DNA of 25,459 bases from Fragilariopsis cylindrus CCMP1102 (lineage: Eukaryota > Bacillariophyta > Bacillariophyceae > Bacillariales > Bacillariaceae), in assembly GCA_900095095.1 (NCBI GenBank), contig FMBT01000274.1:1-25459 (forward strand). Reading direction: 5' to 3'. Numbering within the stretch: the stretch's first letter is position 1; the number at the start of each line of letters is the position of its first letter. Below the pieces are notes generated by a model. That model was not told the DNA's origin. It searched no databases and saw only the letters and a program-made list of their open reading frames with translations. Both the position numbers and the translations under genes were made by a program. Of the stretch, positions 1-10,079 are shown in pieces.

Positions 1-2084
1 CTTTTTTTCAGAAATTTGCGTGAGTTGATGGAAAAGCCGATGTGGAAAATGTAGATGGCTTGTGTTGAAAAAGTGAGATATTGTACAGTAGGATGAGAAT
101 GTGTTACAGTGTCATATGGAGTTTGGGTGTACTGTACCGCAAGATGCCGATCAAGCAAAGACTAACTAGATACCGTACATGACGTGAAGGAAACGGCATT
201 TTAAGAAACAAATGAGAAGTACTATCATCATTTTCGAATCTCGAATTTCAAATCGCGAAATAGGAAAGAGATCTCCTGAAAGAGAAGAATTCGGTGATGT
301 CTTGTAAGTGACTGCTTGGTTTGCGAGCATATGCCCTGATTTGAAATAGAACAGTTAACTTCTATCACACCCGTGCTCTCTACTGTAGCAATGCATGCTG
401 CAGTACCATCACAACATCAGCAGTAAATTAGAGTGAAAGCATGTCACAAAGAAATAATGATGGAATCTTTTAACAAGGGCCTATGATTAATGAGCTTAAG
501 TTGAGATCAAATAATAATACCGTACAAAAATGTATGTATTTGGCAGGTTTTTCCTCACGTACATTCTTTGAGAAATTCTTTCAATCTCCTTAACAGAGGA
601 CCATCGAACACGCTTTTAATCTGAATCGTGACGAGGAAGACAAACCTAAAATGCATGTGCTAGAAGAAATTCCATCTAAGCAAAATAATCGATACACATG
701 TTAATCTCGTATGATTTATATTTGATTGCAAACGATACACATACAAATCACATACAAATTTAAAATTTCATTTTTGATTCCTTCGTGGCGATCTGCTTGA
801 CATTTCTTGAATACGTTTTCGCTTTTTTCTCAGAGGAATCTACAGTATGTACTACGGTAGCTTCTATTATCACAGTACAGTACTGTATCTACTATTAGTA
901 CGTACAGTACGACCTACCTTTCAGCTATTAGGTACTTCTAATTATGATAGTACAGTTAGTTATTATTAGAATAGTATTATTAGTAGAATAGTAGTTTTCA
1001 TCCTAACAAAGAAATGTGTTTTGTTGTGCCATAAGTCCTACAAAGAAGTCTTCATCCTAACAACACTTATATATATTGTGTGTCACACGACTTGAACCAA
1101 AGAACAATTGCTTCATTCCTTAATCTAATAATGTACAACAGCATGTACTGCCTTACAGGTACTATTAATAGTATAGATTGTACTTCCTATTATGTAGCAA
1201 GGTCCACACATTGCATTATCACAGAGATATTGTGATATGATGGTACACAATTGTTTGTTGCTCTTGTTGTGGGACCTATATATACACATCATGTCATTTA
1301 CTCAGCAAAGAATGAACCCATGCTGGCAATGGGTCCGGTCCCATTATAATACTCTTCTTCTTATAACAAAACTGAATACACAATATATCAGCATATCAGC
1401 ATATTGGTGGTAGATACATAATACTACCACTAGTACAAACTGACTAGTAGTTCCTACTACTATACTACTACTACTCTGTATCTTTATCTCAGTTAGTCCA
1501 GTTAGTAATCATTATTTCTTTAGATGAGACCAGCATGCATCAGGGGAACAAATTCTCACACGGTGTGATACACCAACAATATTGTTGTCATCCTTTTATC
1601 TCAATGGATGTCATAACCTGTACACATGCAGAAATTTTCAGGAAATGTGCAACAAATTCTCACCTCACGCAGCAGTAGCATTTCTTGTTGATGTTTTGAA
1701 TTATTGTTTGGTTGACAGAATTAAATAGATGGAACCAGCAATTGGCAGGTGAGTGGAGACCTACCATCAGTGACATACAGATATTATTGTGATGCTTATG
1801 CATGTGTCATTCAACAACAGTTTACTACAACAAGAAGTGTGCAACAAATTCTAACATAGTAGTACCATCAGTTCTTGTTGTTGTTCTTAGTAGTGTAGCT
1901 TCCTGATTTTACTCAGATATTAGCTCTGGAAGGAGCTTGTCAATTGGCTGTTCTAACCGTACACAGGAATTTGCATTCCCTGCATGCCTGTGTATGGGTG
2001 GAGATCAGGCTTTGATGAGATATCAGCTGGGTGGACTGCAGTGCTCCTAGATGGGGGGGGGGGAATGGGACATGTACACCTCCA
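1..2084. other. Intergenic, no gene seen
   Basis: No reading frame here looks like protein. The stretch is AT-rich and dense in ACAGTA/TACTGTA words, for example around 870-915. A divergent direct repeat of roughly 50 bp, containing the words GCAACAAATTCT and TTCTTGTTG, occurs near 1647-1695 and again near 1839-1885. The offset of about 190 bp is similar to the satellite further right. A run of nine G lies near 2055. Confidence 0.5.
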
Positions 2085-2300
2085 AAAATATGAATTGTCC
2101 CAAAGAAAGCACATGAGTTGACCATATACACCAAAGGAATATAAATTGGTGAGCTATGGGCAGGACCATGCTGATGTGGGTGCTAAAGGGGGAACATGTT
2201 TGGGGGCTAAATGACCTTTTTGGTGGCTTACAATGACCCTTTTCCTTGCCTACAGCCTTAAGTAATAGTTGGACCTTGTACCATAGGTATAATGTTGAGC
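2085..2300 (+). repeat. Dispersed repeat, shared with 17515-17745
   Basis: Words such as CAAAAATATGAATTGTCCCAAA, a CATATACACCAAAGG stretch and a TAAATGRCC...TTTTGTGGC-like stretch recur in the same orientation and order at 17515-17745, with many substitutions. It is therefore a copy of the repeat family that fills both flanks of the gene island. No coding potential is visible. Confidence 0.45.
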
Positions 2301-3059
2301 TCCATATAATCTTTCAAGGTTATTAGGTCTGTATTGATGGTGCATCACAGTCTTGATTACACGCACTTGGCACTTAGAGAATTGTGTTAGTGGTGGATTT
2401 TGAGCAGTGACACACCCAAATATATGTATGGTTACCTAAAGCAATGATATAATCCAAAACCTTTATGAATTAGGTTGATGCCTAGCTATTTTATTTGGGA
2501 CTCAGCATACCTGGTATGGGTGAGGTAGCATCTCAAATATTTTTGCAATGTGTGCATTTTGGGCCATGTTATGTCTGTTCTATTGTTCCCCTCCCCACTA
2601 CACCACCAGTATGGCAAATGTTCCAAGCATTGTTGGTGTTCAAACCATGTTCCAATTCCTTTTTTTGATGTTGTGGCAGGCTATTTCTGAATGATACTTT
2701 TGGGCATGGAAATATGACATGTTGGCCAAAATGCAATGTTTGTGTTCTGGTGGCAAGAATAAGGAAGTATGAGGGACCATGACCCTTGGTTCATCCCCTA
2801 TGGGTATTGGATGGATGACTGGGTAGTATTTTGGTGCACCATGTTGGTTCTAGAACCTAAGGAGAAGTTGATTAATATTCCAATAACCAAACTCCACTGG
2901 AGATTTTGTTGGATAGAAATGATACCAATCACAATTACTTTAGTCAAGTGATGATGAACCACCAGGGATGGTAGGAGGGAAACACATTCAATCTATCTGG
3001 TACAATTAACCCATTGTGTTTCATACCAACCTAAACCCGGATCTCCTGTTCACCTAGAT
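2301..3059. other. Intergenic, repeat-like, no gene seen
   Basis: No convincing gene. The short open frame at 2769-2951 has neither a recognisable domain nor a supported start, and nothing else in its surroundings is coding. The right end, from about 3043, grades into the first degenerate unit of the satellite (word TTTTGTGCCTACCTCATAAG). Confidence 0.4.
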
Positions 3060-3925
3060 AATTTTGTGCCTACCTCATAAGCCACATGAATATAAAAGTT
3101 GTAGGAGGCAAACACAATGTTCTAGTACACTATGTGGAGGTTTGCTCCCTTTCAAATGAGATATTTTGTGGTTCATCTCTGAACAAAAATCTTGTTATTT
3201 GTGTGCCTACCTCATAAGCAAAACAATTTTATTCCTCAACCACAGAGCAGAAAAGTTGTAGGAGGCAAACACAATGTTCTAGTACACTATGCAGAGGTTT
3301 GTGCACCCAACCTATTTGGTGTTGTCCTTCAACCCTTTCATCTGAGATATTTGTGGTTCATTTTGATCAAAATCTTGTTACTATTTGTGTGCCTACCTCA
3401 TAAGCAAAACAAATTTTATTCCTCAACCACACGAGCAGAAAAGTTGTAGAAGGCAAACTCAATGTTCTATACACTACTATGCGGATGTTTGTGCACCTGA
3501 CCTATCTGGTGTTGTCCCTGCAATCCTTTCAAATGAGATATTTTGTGGTTCATTTTGATCAAAAATCTTGTTCTTTGTGTGCCTACCTCATAAGCAAAGC
3601 AAATTTTACTCCTAAAAACATGAGCAGAAAAGTTGTAGGAGGCAAACACAATGTTGTAGTACACTATGCAGAGGTTTTTGCACCCAGCCTTTTTGGTGTT
3701 GTCCTCTGACACCTGCAACTCTTTCATCTGGGATATTTTGTGGTTCATTTTGATTGGAAATGTTGTTACTATTTCTGTGCCTACCTCTTAAGCAAGATAG
3801 ATTTTACTCCTCAAAAACATGAACAGAAAAGTTGTAGGAGGCAAACACAATGTTCTATAGGAGGCAAGCAAACACAATGTTCTAGTACACTATGTGGATG
3901 TTTGTGCGCCCAACCTATTTAGAAG
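3060..3925 (+). repeat. Satellite of about 190 bp, roughly five units
   Basis: A marker word, GTTGTAGGAGGCAAACACAA, recurs at 3098, 3255, 3443, 3632 and 3831, a spacing of 157, 188, 189 and 199 bp. Each unit also carries TTTTGATCAAAAATCTTGTT, TGTGCCTACCTCATAAGCAA and a CTGGTGTTGTCC-like segment. Units differ by scattered substitutions and small indels, so the array is old or under no constraint. The related array at 17750-18235 has the same orientation, and an inverted piece lies at 18482-18735. Open frames inside it are accidents of the repeat. Confidence 0.85.
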
Positions 3926-4360
3926 AAAAAGTGATAGAAGGGTTAGGCAAGGTCCTCATACGCTATTTGGAGGCTGGTGCACCCAAAGAAATAAAAGTTC
4001 TACAATGGAACCATTCCAAATAAGAATGTTTGTGGTGCTTTTTGCTACAAAATAGGACTGATTTGAGTGCATACCTACCACAGCCAAATCTACTTCCCTC
4101 CTCAACCAAACATACGAAAAAGTGATACGAGAGATAGGCAAGGTCCTCATGCACTATTACTTGTGGATAGAAACCATCATCATCCCAACCCACCATTTTT
4201 TTGGATGAAATTGCAGTTTACCCCTGGTTTTCAAAAATATCTCATAATAAAAAGCAGTCAAGGACCGTACTTGAAATAATCACTGTGGGCTGAATAATGC
4301 TCCAAAACAAATTTTGACATGTATTTTCACACAAATACTCATAAAATAAACTAACCCACC
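3926..4360 (+). repeat. Flank repeat with internal ~190-bp duplication, related to 18300-18480
   Basis: A GAAAAAGTGATA...AGGCAAGGTCCTCAT word occurs at about 3926 and again at about 4116, again close to 190 bp apart. The segment 4170-4360 (CCCAACCCACCATT, TTGCAGTTTACCCCTG, ACACAAATACTCATAAAATA) is matched in the same order at 18303-18478. This ties the left flank to the right flank. Confidence 0.6.
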
Positions 4361-4790
4361 TAAAGCCGAAACCATTGGGGCTTCTGGTTCATATGCTACA
4401 TCTCGTGCAAAATTATTTTAAGTGGATTTTAGCTAAAATAGGGTATTTATTGGTTTTTGTTCTGTGACGAAGAAAGTAAACCCCTGGATGTACCCACTGT
4501 CTTGCATCATATAAATATTAAGCATATAATGGGTTCCATGATATTATTTTCTGAAAAAAGTTCTTCTAGCAAAAATAATAGCCGCAGCAAATTAACTAGT
4601 AACATGGTGCGTTAAAGGCTCGTCATGGTACAGGAATGTGTGCATGAACTGAAGGAGTGCATACCCATATTTTAAGACCAATATTTATTACACACATGGT
4701 AAGGTAGAGGAACTCTCGCTGACCAAAAAAAAGCATTTTCCTGGAAGTTCTACCCTGCTTTGTGTCCAGAACAAGATATCTAATAAAAAG
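4361..4790. other. Intergenic, no gene seen
   Basis: AT-rich sequence with no open frame of note and no RNA gene that I can recognise. It sits between the flank repeat and the inverted border block. Confidence 0.4.
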
Positions 4791-5013
4791 ATGCTGTGTG
4801 CTATGTGTGAGCCTACATTATGAGATACCAGTAGGCTTACAAGACTAAGGAATATAATATTTCTCTATTCAATAGATCAATTGTAAACTTCATAGTCAAT
4901 TTTTCCAAAAAAAGGACTTTTTAGGTGTATATATTTGATGCTAAAGTTGTTATTATATACCACGCTAACAAATATAGTAATTTTTTTGGGCATGATTTAG
5001 TTTTTATATTAAT
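4791..5013 (+). repeat. Border inverted repeat, left copy
   Basis: The reverse complement of this block is present at 17250-17468. Shared runs include TTATGAGATACCAGTAGGCT (one mismatch), TACAAGACTAAGGAATATAA, ATAGATCAATTGTAAACTTC, TGATGCTAAAGTTGTTATTA and the outer end TTTAGTTTTTATATTAAT. Similarity stops abruptly at ATTAAT on both sides, as expected for the terminus of an inserted element. It marks the change from repeat-rich flank to gene island. I infer a terminal repeat of a transposable element but see no transposase. Confidence 0.8.
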
Positions 5014-5153
5014 ACTACTTCCACGCAGGTTTTATCATTTGATCGAAATGCTGGATGACTGACGGACGCCAAAAAATACGATTTAAAAAGACATATTTAG
5101 TGTTAATTTTGAAGAAAATACGGGTTTGAAACGAAATCTTGAAAATTTGAACC

Positions 5154-5202
5154 ATAATACGAAGAAAAAAAAAAAAAAAAAAAAAAAAAATAATACGAAG
5201 AA
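5154..5202. repeat. Poly(A) tract flanked by a 13-bp direct repeat
   Basis: ATAATACGAAGAA at 5154-5166 is repeated exactly at 5190-5202, with only A residues between. This is what a very short retroposed poly(A) insertion with target-site duplication would leave. Local slippage plus homopolymer growth is the alternative. Confidence 0.7.
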
Positions 5203-5303
5203 TGATGCTTAGTACTAGTACTACTACGAACATCAATAACCTTATTGTTGTTGTTGCAACATCAGTTCTACTTTTATTTGGAACAGTAGTTGTTACGGCT
5301 TCA

Positions 5304-5340
5304 CAACGACAACGTCAACGACAACGACAACGACAACAAT
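5304..5340 (+). repeat. Microsatellite (ACAACG)n
   Basis: Tandem CAACGA/ACAACG units, slightly imperfect, lie between the poly(A) tract and the 3' end of the Cys-rich gene. No gene is seen in 5203-5626. Confidence 0.7.
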
Positions 5341-5626
5341 AGCAACACGAAACATAATAAATAATATTAGAATACCATCATTCCAAGAAATCCAATCACC
5401 ACAATATTTTTGCTATTTTTTTGTATGTTTCGTATTATATCTTTACTAGCTATATTGCGTCAACATTGTGTAAGTAGTTGTGACGTTCTGTTAAAAGCTA
5501 CTACCCAATGATGAACTCAATCCTCGTGCATGTTTCCTATTGGATCTATCTTGATCTCAGCTGCGCCTAGTATCGAAGCGAAGTAGTCTATCTATTTACG
5601 AAAGCATTGGGCGACAATGTTTTGAT

Positions 5627-6917
5627 TCATTCCCTTTGAATGCTCTTGCGTAATGCAACAATATTACTGGTAGCTTTAGCACCAAAACATTCATCTCCAT
5701 CACATGGATACATACAATAACCATGATTTATATCCGGTCCACTAACTTTACATTCCATTTGAGGTCCGCAAGAAGATGCACTCTTGTTGCTATTGCTTTG
5801 CTTTGCTGTTGCTATGCTATACTGCTACTACTGCTGTTGTTTTTTTGTTGTTATAATCGTGATGAATATCAACATATATATTACGTATTCCATTAATAAG
5901 TATAGTAGATTCAATAATTGTCATCCCACCAAAATGTTCACGAATTCTAGGAATTTCTTCATTTGGATGATTCTTATAATATTGTTCAAACTCAAGTTTA
6001 GATTTTTGTTTTTCTTCTTCTGTTGGTTGACACATTAATGAACAATATTGTTGTCCACTATCAGCAGTTAAACTACATGTTGCTTCTTCCTCCACACCCC
6101 GTGGTAGTTCAGATTTTGAAGGACATGCATCATTGCCTCCTCCTGTACATTCGGGTGTACAAAACACATATTTGAATGCTAAAGGTAAAAATGATACAGC
6201 CTGTTCATCGTCTTTACATGGTGGCTTACCCATATATGGACAATCTTCTTCATTGTATGCACATATTCCTGTATACTTATCACCTACTCCTACTCCTACT
6301 CCTACCCGCACTCCTTCTCCGCCTAAATCACGGCATGTCATAGATGGACCACATCCATCATCATCACTGTTCTCGTTCTCGTTCTCTACTGGTATGCCTC
6401 TATCTTCACTATTTGGAATACAATAAATTCCACAGAATAAATCACCTCCAAGATTTTCCAATCCACAAATCGGTTCCTTTGAAGAAGAAGAAGAAAATGG
6501 AAGAAGAAAAAAGAGCAGAAAAGTAAAATGTTCGAAAGCGTACATATTCGTTAGAGATGCATGCATTGCAGTACAGTGTCGAGTGAGATCATTTTCTTTA
6601 GGCACGCATATAGCTTTCCCCATTCTTACCATCGTGATTCCTTTTGGAACATCTAATGGGCAGTTCTCAGTATCTGTACATATCGGGGCACACATAATAT
6701 AGTTATGGCTGTTCACGAAAATCTGACGTTCATCTCTACTACAAGGTGGTAGACTATAATGCGGTATCGAGGTATCAGCGTTATTTTTAGTGTTAGTTCT
6801 AGTAGTAGTAATTGATTCTTTGACTGCAGCGGCGGAGATATTACTATCGAGAATTCCTACTAAGAATAGTAATATCCAAAAGAAAATCATGTTCTTTTTC
6901 ATCGTTGATATCATCAT
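5627..6917 (-). CDS. Secreted Cys-rich repeat protein, three exons
   Basis: The function is not recognised; it is predicted to be secreted. My exon model is 6917-6630, 6476-5885 and 5805-5627, giving 352 residues. Intron 6477-6629 begins ATG|GTAAGA and ends in a long pyrimidine tract and CAAAG. Intron 5806-5884 begins GTAATA and ends CAACAG. Phases (0 and 1) fit. The start at MMISTMKKN gives a clear signal peptide with a long Ile/Leu/Phe core; the open frame extends upstream to 7052, but without a better signal. The mature part repeats an aromatic-X-Cys-X3-Cys motif (ending APIC, GIYC, TPEC, SLMC, MYPC) and CGPxMxC twice. The spliced product aligns two modules: CP...VPKGI...C-x10-FCGIYC and CP...LPRGV...C-x10-YCSLMC. 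This supports intron 1. Read without splicing, the frame would include an implausible poly-Phe/Leu/Ser stretch and would lose exon 3. Confidence 0.72.
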
Positions 6918-6998
6918 GTTGTAACACATGTTGATAAGATCTTTGACGTTTGTTACCTTGCCGTCGGTGTTTGTTGTTCGGTGTTTGTTGTTTTGATG

Positions 6999-7010
6999 AT
7001 TTATAAATAC
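6999..7010 (-). promoter_or_regulatory. TATA-like element upstream of the Cys-rich gene
   Basis: GTATTTATAA reads on the minus strand about 85-90 bases upstream of the chosen ATG at 6917. It supports starting at MMIST rather than at the ATG at 7052, which lies upstream of this box. Motif inspection only. Confidence 0.25.
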
Positions 7011-7052
7011 GATACCGTAGTCGATTATTATTTCTATTTGAGGTATGTACAC

Positions 7053-7883
7053 CTATTACTTCTTCTGGGTCTTGGCATGTATCGCATTTGGTTTCATTTC
7101 ATGTGATGATTGATGTGTTACTCATAGCAGTATTTATTGTTGAGGTGGGGAGTATAGGGGTTATTTAGTCGACGGGATGGGATATGGACGATACCTATCA
7201 TTATTATGTTATAGTGATTATTTTTGAAGGATATAGACATACTATCATTTTGTTAGGCATTAGAGGCATTCAAAAATGGATCTGTAGAAAATGAGGCCCA
7301 GGAATGAATGAATCGCGACTAGCAGTGTACTAAAAATACACTCCCCCAAAATACGGTCGCTACCGACCGCCCCCGAAATATATTTGATCGAAGCAAGAAT
7401 ATGATAACAATGACAGTTCACATCAATAGATAAACCGTAAGCCTTTCGTCATATCACTCTCATCAACAAATAGTGTCCTCAAACTCTTACTTGTCACTTA
7501 TTGCGGGGAAAAATCATTCGGCAATTTCTGGTCCGGTTTTATATTGGATTTGATCCTGATCATCATCACACAGGAAAGTGAAGCTTTTTTCGCTTCTTTT
7601 GGCAACAATATTATATGACTCATCACTCTATTTTGGAGGTCTGTTGTAAACTTCATAAACAACAACAGAGTAGGCATGCCGTTACCTGTATCCATGAGAG
7701 ATGTCTTTATATTATGTTGACTCATCTCATAAAGTTATTGATACGGAGTACTATATGAACTGGCGGTCGTATAGTGAACTCTCTGCCGTCAATCAACGGT
7801 ATCAACAGCAGCGACGTTACCAGAGCCATTAACAGCGGCGGTAACTGCATCAGTACGTTCAAGAAGAAAAAGAAGAAATCAGA
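7053..7883. other. Intergenic, no gene seen
   Basis: Only weak open frames. A short hairpin GGTCG-CTAC-CGACC lies near 7353-7367 between C-rich runs. The minus frame at 7498-7725 has no recognisable domain and no signal. Confidence 0.35.
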
Positions 7884-8225
7884 TCATGGGTGAAGAAAAA
7901 TACATCTGTCACTATCATATACAGTACTGTAAGGCGTCTTCAAATCGGAACCACCTAAGTTGAACATAAGTTGGAGTACGAAGTTTGATCCATCCGTAAT
8001 ATCCTGCGTAAGTATAGCATCAGTAATTCGTGGGGACAAAAAGGATGAATCTTTCATATAAGCTCTTAAAGGAAACACTTGGACGGGCAGCAGTCCACAG
8101 GTCTTCATGGCTTCATCGGCAGGACAGTACACGTATGTTCCAGGAGAAAAATCATGTTTTCCAATTCCTGTGTAAGTAGCATCGTAATTCGTGGGGGCAA
8201 AAAGGATGAATTAACATTTAAATTA
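7884..8225 (-). pseudogene. Decayed coding fragment with internal duplication
   Basis: A minus-strand frame open from about 8213 to 7884 has protein-like composition (for example FAPTNYDATYTGIGKHDF, then SPGTYVYCPADEAM), but no ATG or splice site that makes a full gene. The DNA around TTCATCCTTTTTGYCCCCAC is present twice, at about 7990-8051 and 8158-8212, and the two copies are read in different frames. At least one reading is therefore out of register. I do not recognise a family. It may be one exon of a real gene, but a relic is more likely. Confidence 0.35.
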
Positions 8226-8564
8226 CGTAATTACCCCTACCAAAACAGACTTTATAGAGTTTAAAAAAGTAAGCATTGTTGAAAAATTACAAAAACAATA
8301 GTACTACTGTACGGTAGTAGTAGTACAGTACAAGGTTCAAATAATGAAGAACGCTAAGATGCCATCATATTATTATTATTATGGTACAGTATGAGTTCTT
8401 ATTAGATGAACACAACATACATATTTTATCATAACAAAAAAGAACACAGTTCTTGTCGACAAAATCGCGCGAATTCAATGCGTCGGAATTTGAATATAAT
8501 TCTTGCTACTATTTAAACACTGTGATTAGAGATTAGGAGTGACGCAAAATTATAAATGTACAGT

Positions 8565-9210
8565 ATACTTCTTTAGATTCATGCTGCTTATCGGCTAGTT
8601 AAGTTTTTTTGCTTCGACAGAATACTGGGCTGTGACGCATATTGTGATTGTAAACTTTAGATTCATGCTGCTTTTTGCGTTACAGTATTAAGTTTTTTTT
8701 GCATCGACATTGCGAAAAAGCATATCGCTCTAATAAAACACAAAATTGTCCGATATGCGCCAAAAGCGTTAAAACACATAATTGAAAAGTTCAAGAAGAA
8801 TAGGCGTCACATCAATTATGACTCTAACGCATCAATAATTTTATCATTAGATGACGAACACCCTTTAGATTTATGCTATCTATCGGTAAAATCTGTCTTT
8901 CGAAAAGACATAGCGAAAAAGACATTGCGAAAAAGAATATCGCTTTGAGAAAAAGAATTGCGAAAAAGAATATCGCTCTTCGCTCATAATAAACACAAAA
9001 TTGTCCGATATGCGCCAAGAGCTGTTTAAGGATTCCATTAAAACGCATAATAAAAAAGTTTAAGAAGAATATTTGACGCATCCTTATAACTCTAACGCAT
9101 CAATAATTTTAACATTAGATGACGAACACCCTTTAGATTTAAGCTACAGTATACAGTATATCGGTAAAATCTGTCTTTCGAAAAGACATTGCGAAAAAGA
9201 TTATCGGCAT
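8565..9210 (+). pseudogene. Relic of a tandem-repeat protein gene
   Basis: The word CTTTAGATTYATGCT (diverged in the last copy) occurs near 8569, 8653, 8870 and 9131. Blocks around KIVRYAP and NASIILxLDDEHPLDL occur twice, offset by 268 bp for the latter. One stretch (8706-8948) is continuously open for 80 codons on the plus strand without an ATG, and reads as DIAKK...KIVRYAPKALKHII...SNASIILSLDDEHPLDL...RKDIAKK. In the next copy the same frame is broken by TAA codons after KIVRYAPRAV. Constraint on the amino-acid pattern across copies, plus stops, points to a decayed repeat protein. The HPLDL step is reminiscent of ankyrin-like repeats, but I do not assign a family. Confidence 0.45.
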
Positions 9211-9416
9211 CGCTGTGAGAAAAAGAAATCGTCCATCACAAAAAATAAGAACCCTTCCAATACTGTAGAAGAATATTGTTCTTCGTCCCGTTCAAAACCC
9301 AATTCTACTAGTATATTTCCTTTCTCACAATTCAAAATTCACAAGTCTTTTCAAACACCTCAAGACTAAACGACTTTCATCCAAACTATAGTATAGTAAT
9401 ACATTATACGACCATA

Positions 9417-10079
9417 ATGAATTCGAGTCCTACCCTTTGCTTGATCGTCTCCATTGCACTGATCTTCGCGAGCACGATGTTATCTACCACGTTTGCATTC
9501 AGTAACAATAACTCGAGAATGGGAGCTACAATAATAACAAACAATCCTTCGCAGCAACGATCACGCTCAAGCTCATCTTCCGCCCTACACATTTTACCAT
9601 CAGATATTGCTGATGTTGCTTCACTAGTATCAATGAAATACGATATAAAGAATGGTGCATTTGGTATGATGAAAAAGGCAAGCTCATCAGCTGTTGCTGC
9701 TGTCAATCCTGACGTAGAAGCACAACTATTAAGCGATGCATCCTATTTTGTTATGGACGCACCTACATTTATACCCAAATTGAAAATATCAAAACTACGA
9801 ATGAGATATGCACAAGTATTGGGACGACTTATGATAATTGGAATAAGTTTTTTACCTCAACATGGTTTCCATACTGAAGAAATAGCTGTCCAATTATTTC
9901 TATTGAGCGTGAACATGCGACCAGTATTGAGATCTGTTGCATTACTTCGATGTATTGCTTCTTCAGATTGTGTTGAAGAATGTTCACTCGAATTAGAAGA
10001 TCTCCAGTCATCATTTTATATCGATACTGATCTACCATCACCATCACCATCACCATCAACATTGCCACTTACCAGATAA
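9417..10079 (+). CDS. Putative plastid-targeted protein of unknown function
   Basis: Single-exon frame of 220 residues. The N-terminus is a signal peptide (hydrophobic residues 8-23) ending in STTFAF around residues 24-28. It is followed by a Ser/Asn/Arg-rich, acid-poor stretch (residues 29-57). That is the layout of the diatom bipartite plastid presequence, in which Phe follows the cleavage site. The mature part, about residues 98-190, is helical in character (LRMRYAQVLGRLMIIGISFL, then HGFHTEEIAVQLFLLSVNMR). It keeps two Cys close together (CIASSDCVEEC), and ends in a Ser-Pro repeat encoded by (CATCAC)n. I know no function for it. The start is the first ATG after a run of stops and gives the presequence directly. 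Confidence 0.72.
   Translation: MNSSPTLCLIVSIALIFASTMLSTTFAFSNNNSRMGATIITNNPSQQRSRSSSSSALHILPSDIADVASLVSMKYDIKNGAFGMMKKASSSAVAAVNPDVEAQLLSDASYFVMDAPTFIPKLKISKLRMRYAQVLGRLMIIGISFLPQHGFHTEEIAVQLFLLSVNMRPVLRSVALLRCIASSDCVEECSLELEDLQSSFYIDTDLPSPSPSPSTLPLTR

Noticed and set aside
1940..2134. 64-residue minus-strand frame
   Set aside because: It spans a G-run and a dispersed repeat, and shows no protein-like conservation or signal.
3060..3925. CRISPR array
   Set aside because: Units are about 190 bp and similar throughout, with no short constant repeat and unique spacers. It is a eukaryotic satellite.
5817..7052. Single uninterrupted 411-residue gene
   Set aside because: The frame includes a pyrimidine-tract translation (Phe/Leu/Ser run) and ends before the Cys-rich exon 3. 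Splicing at 6477-6629 and 5806-5884 restores matching modules and a Cys-rich C-terminus.
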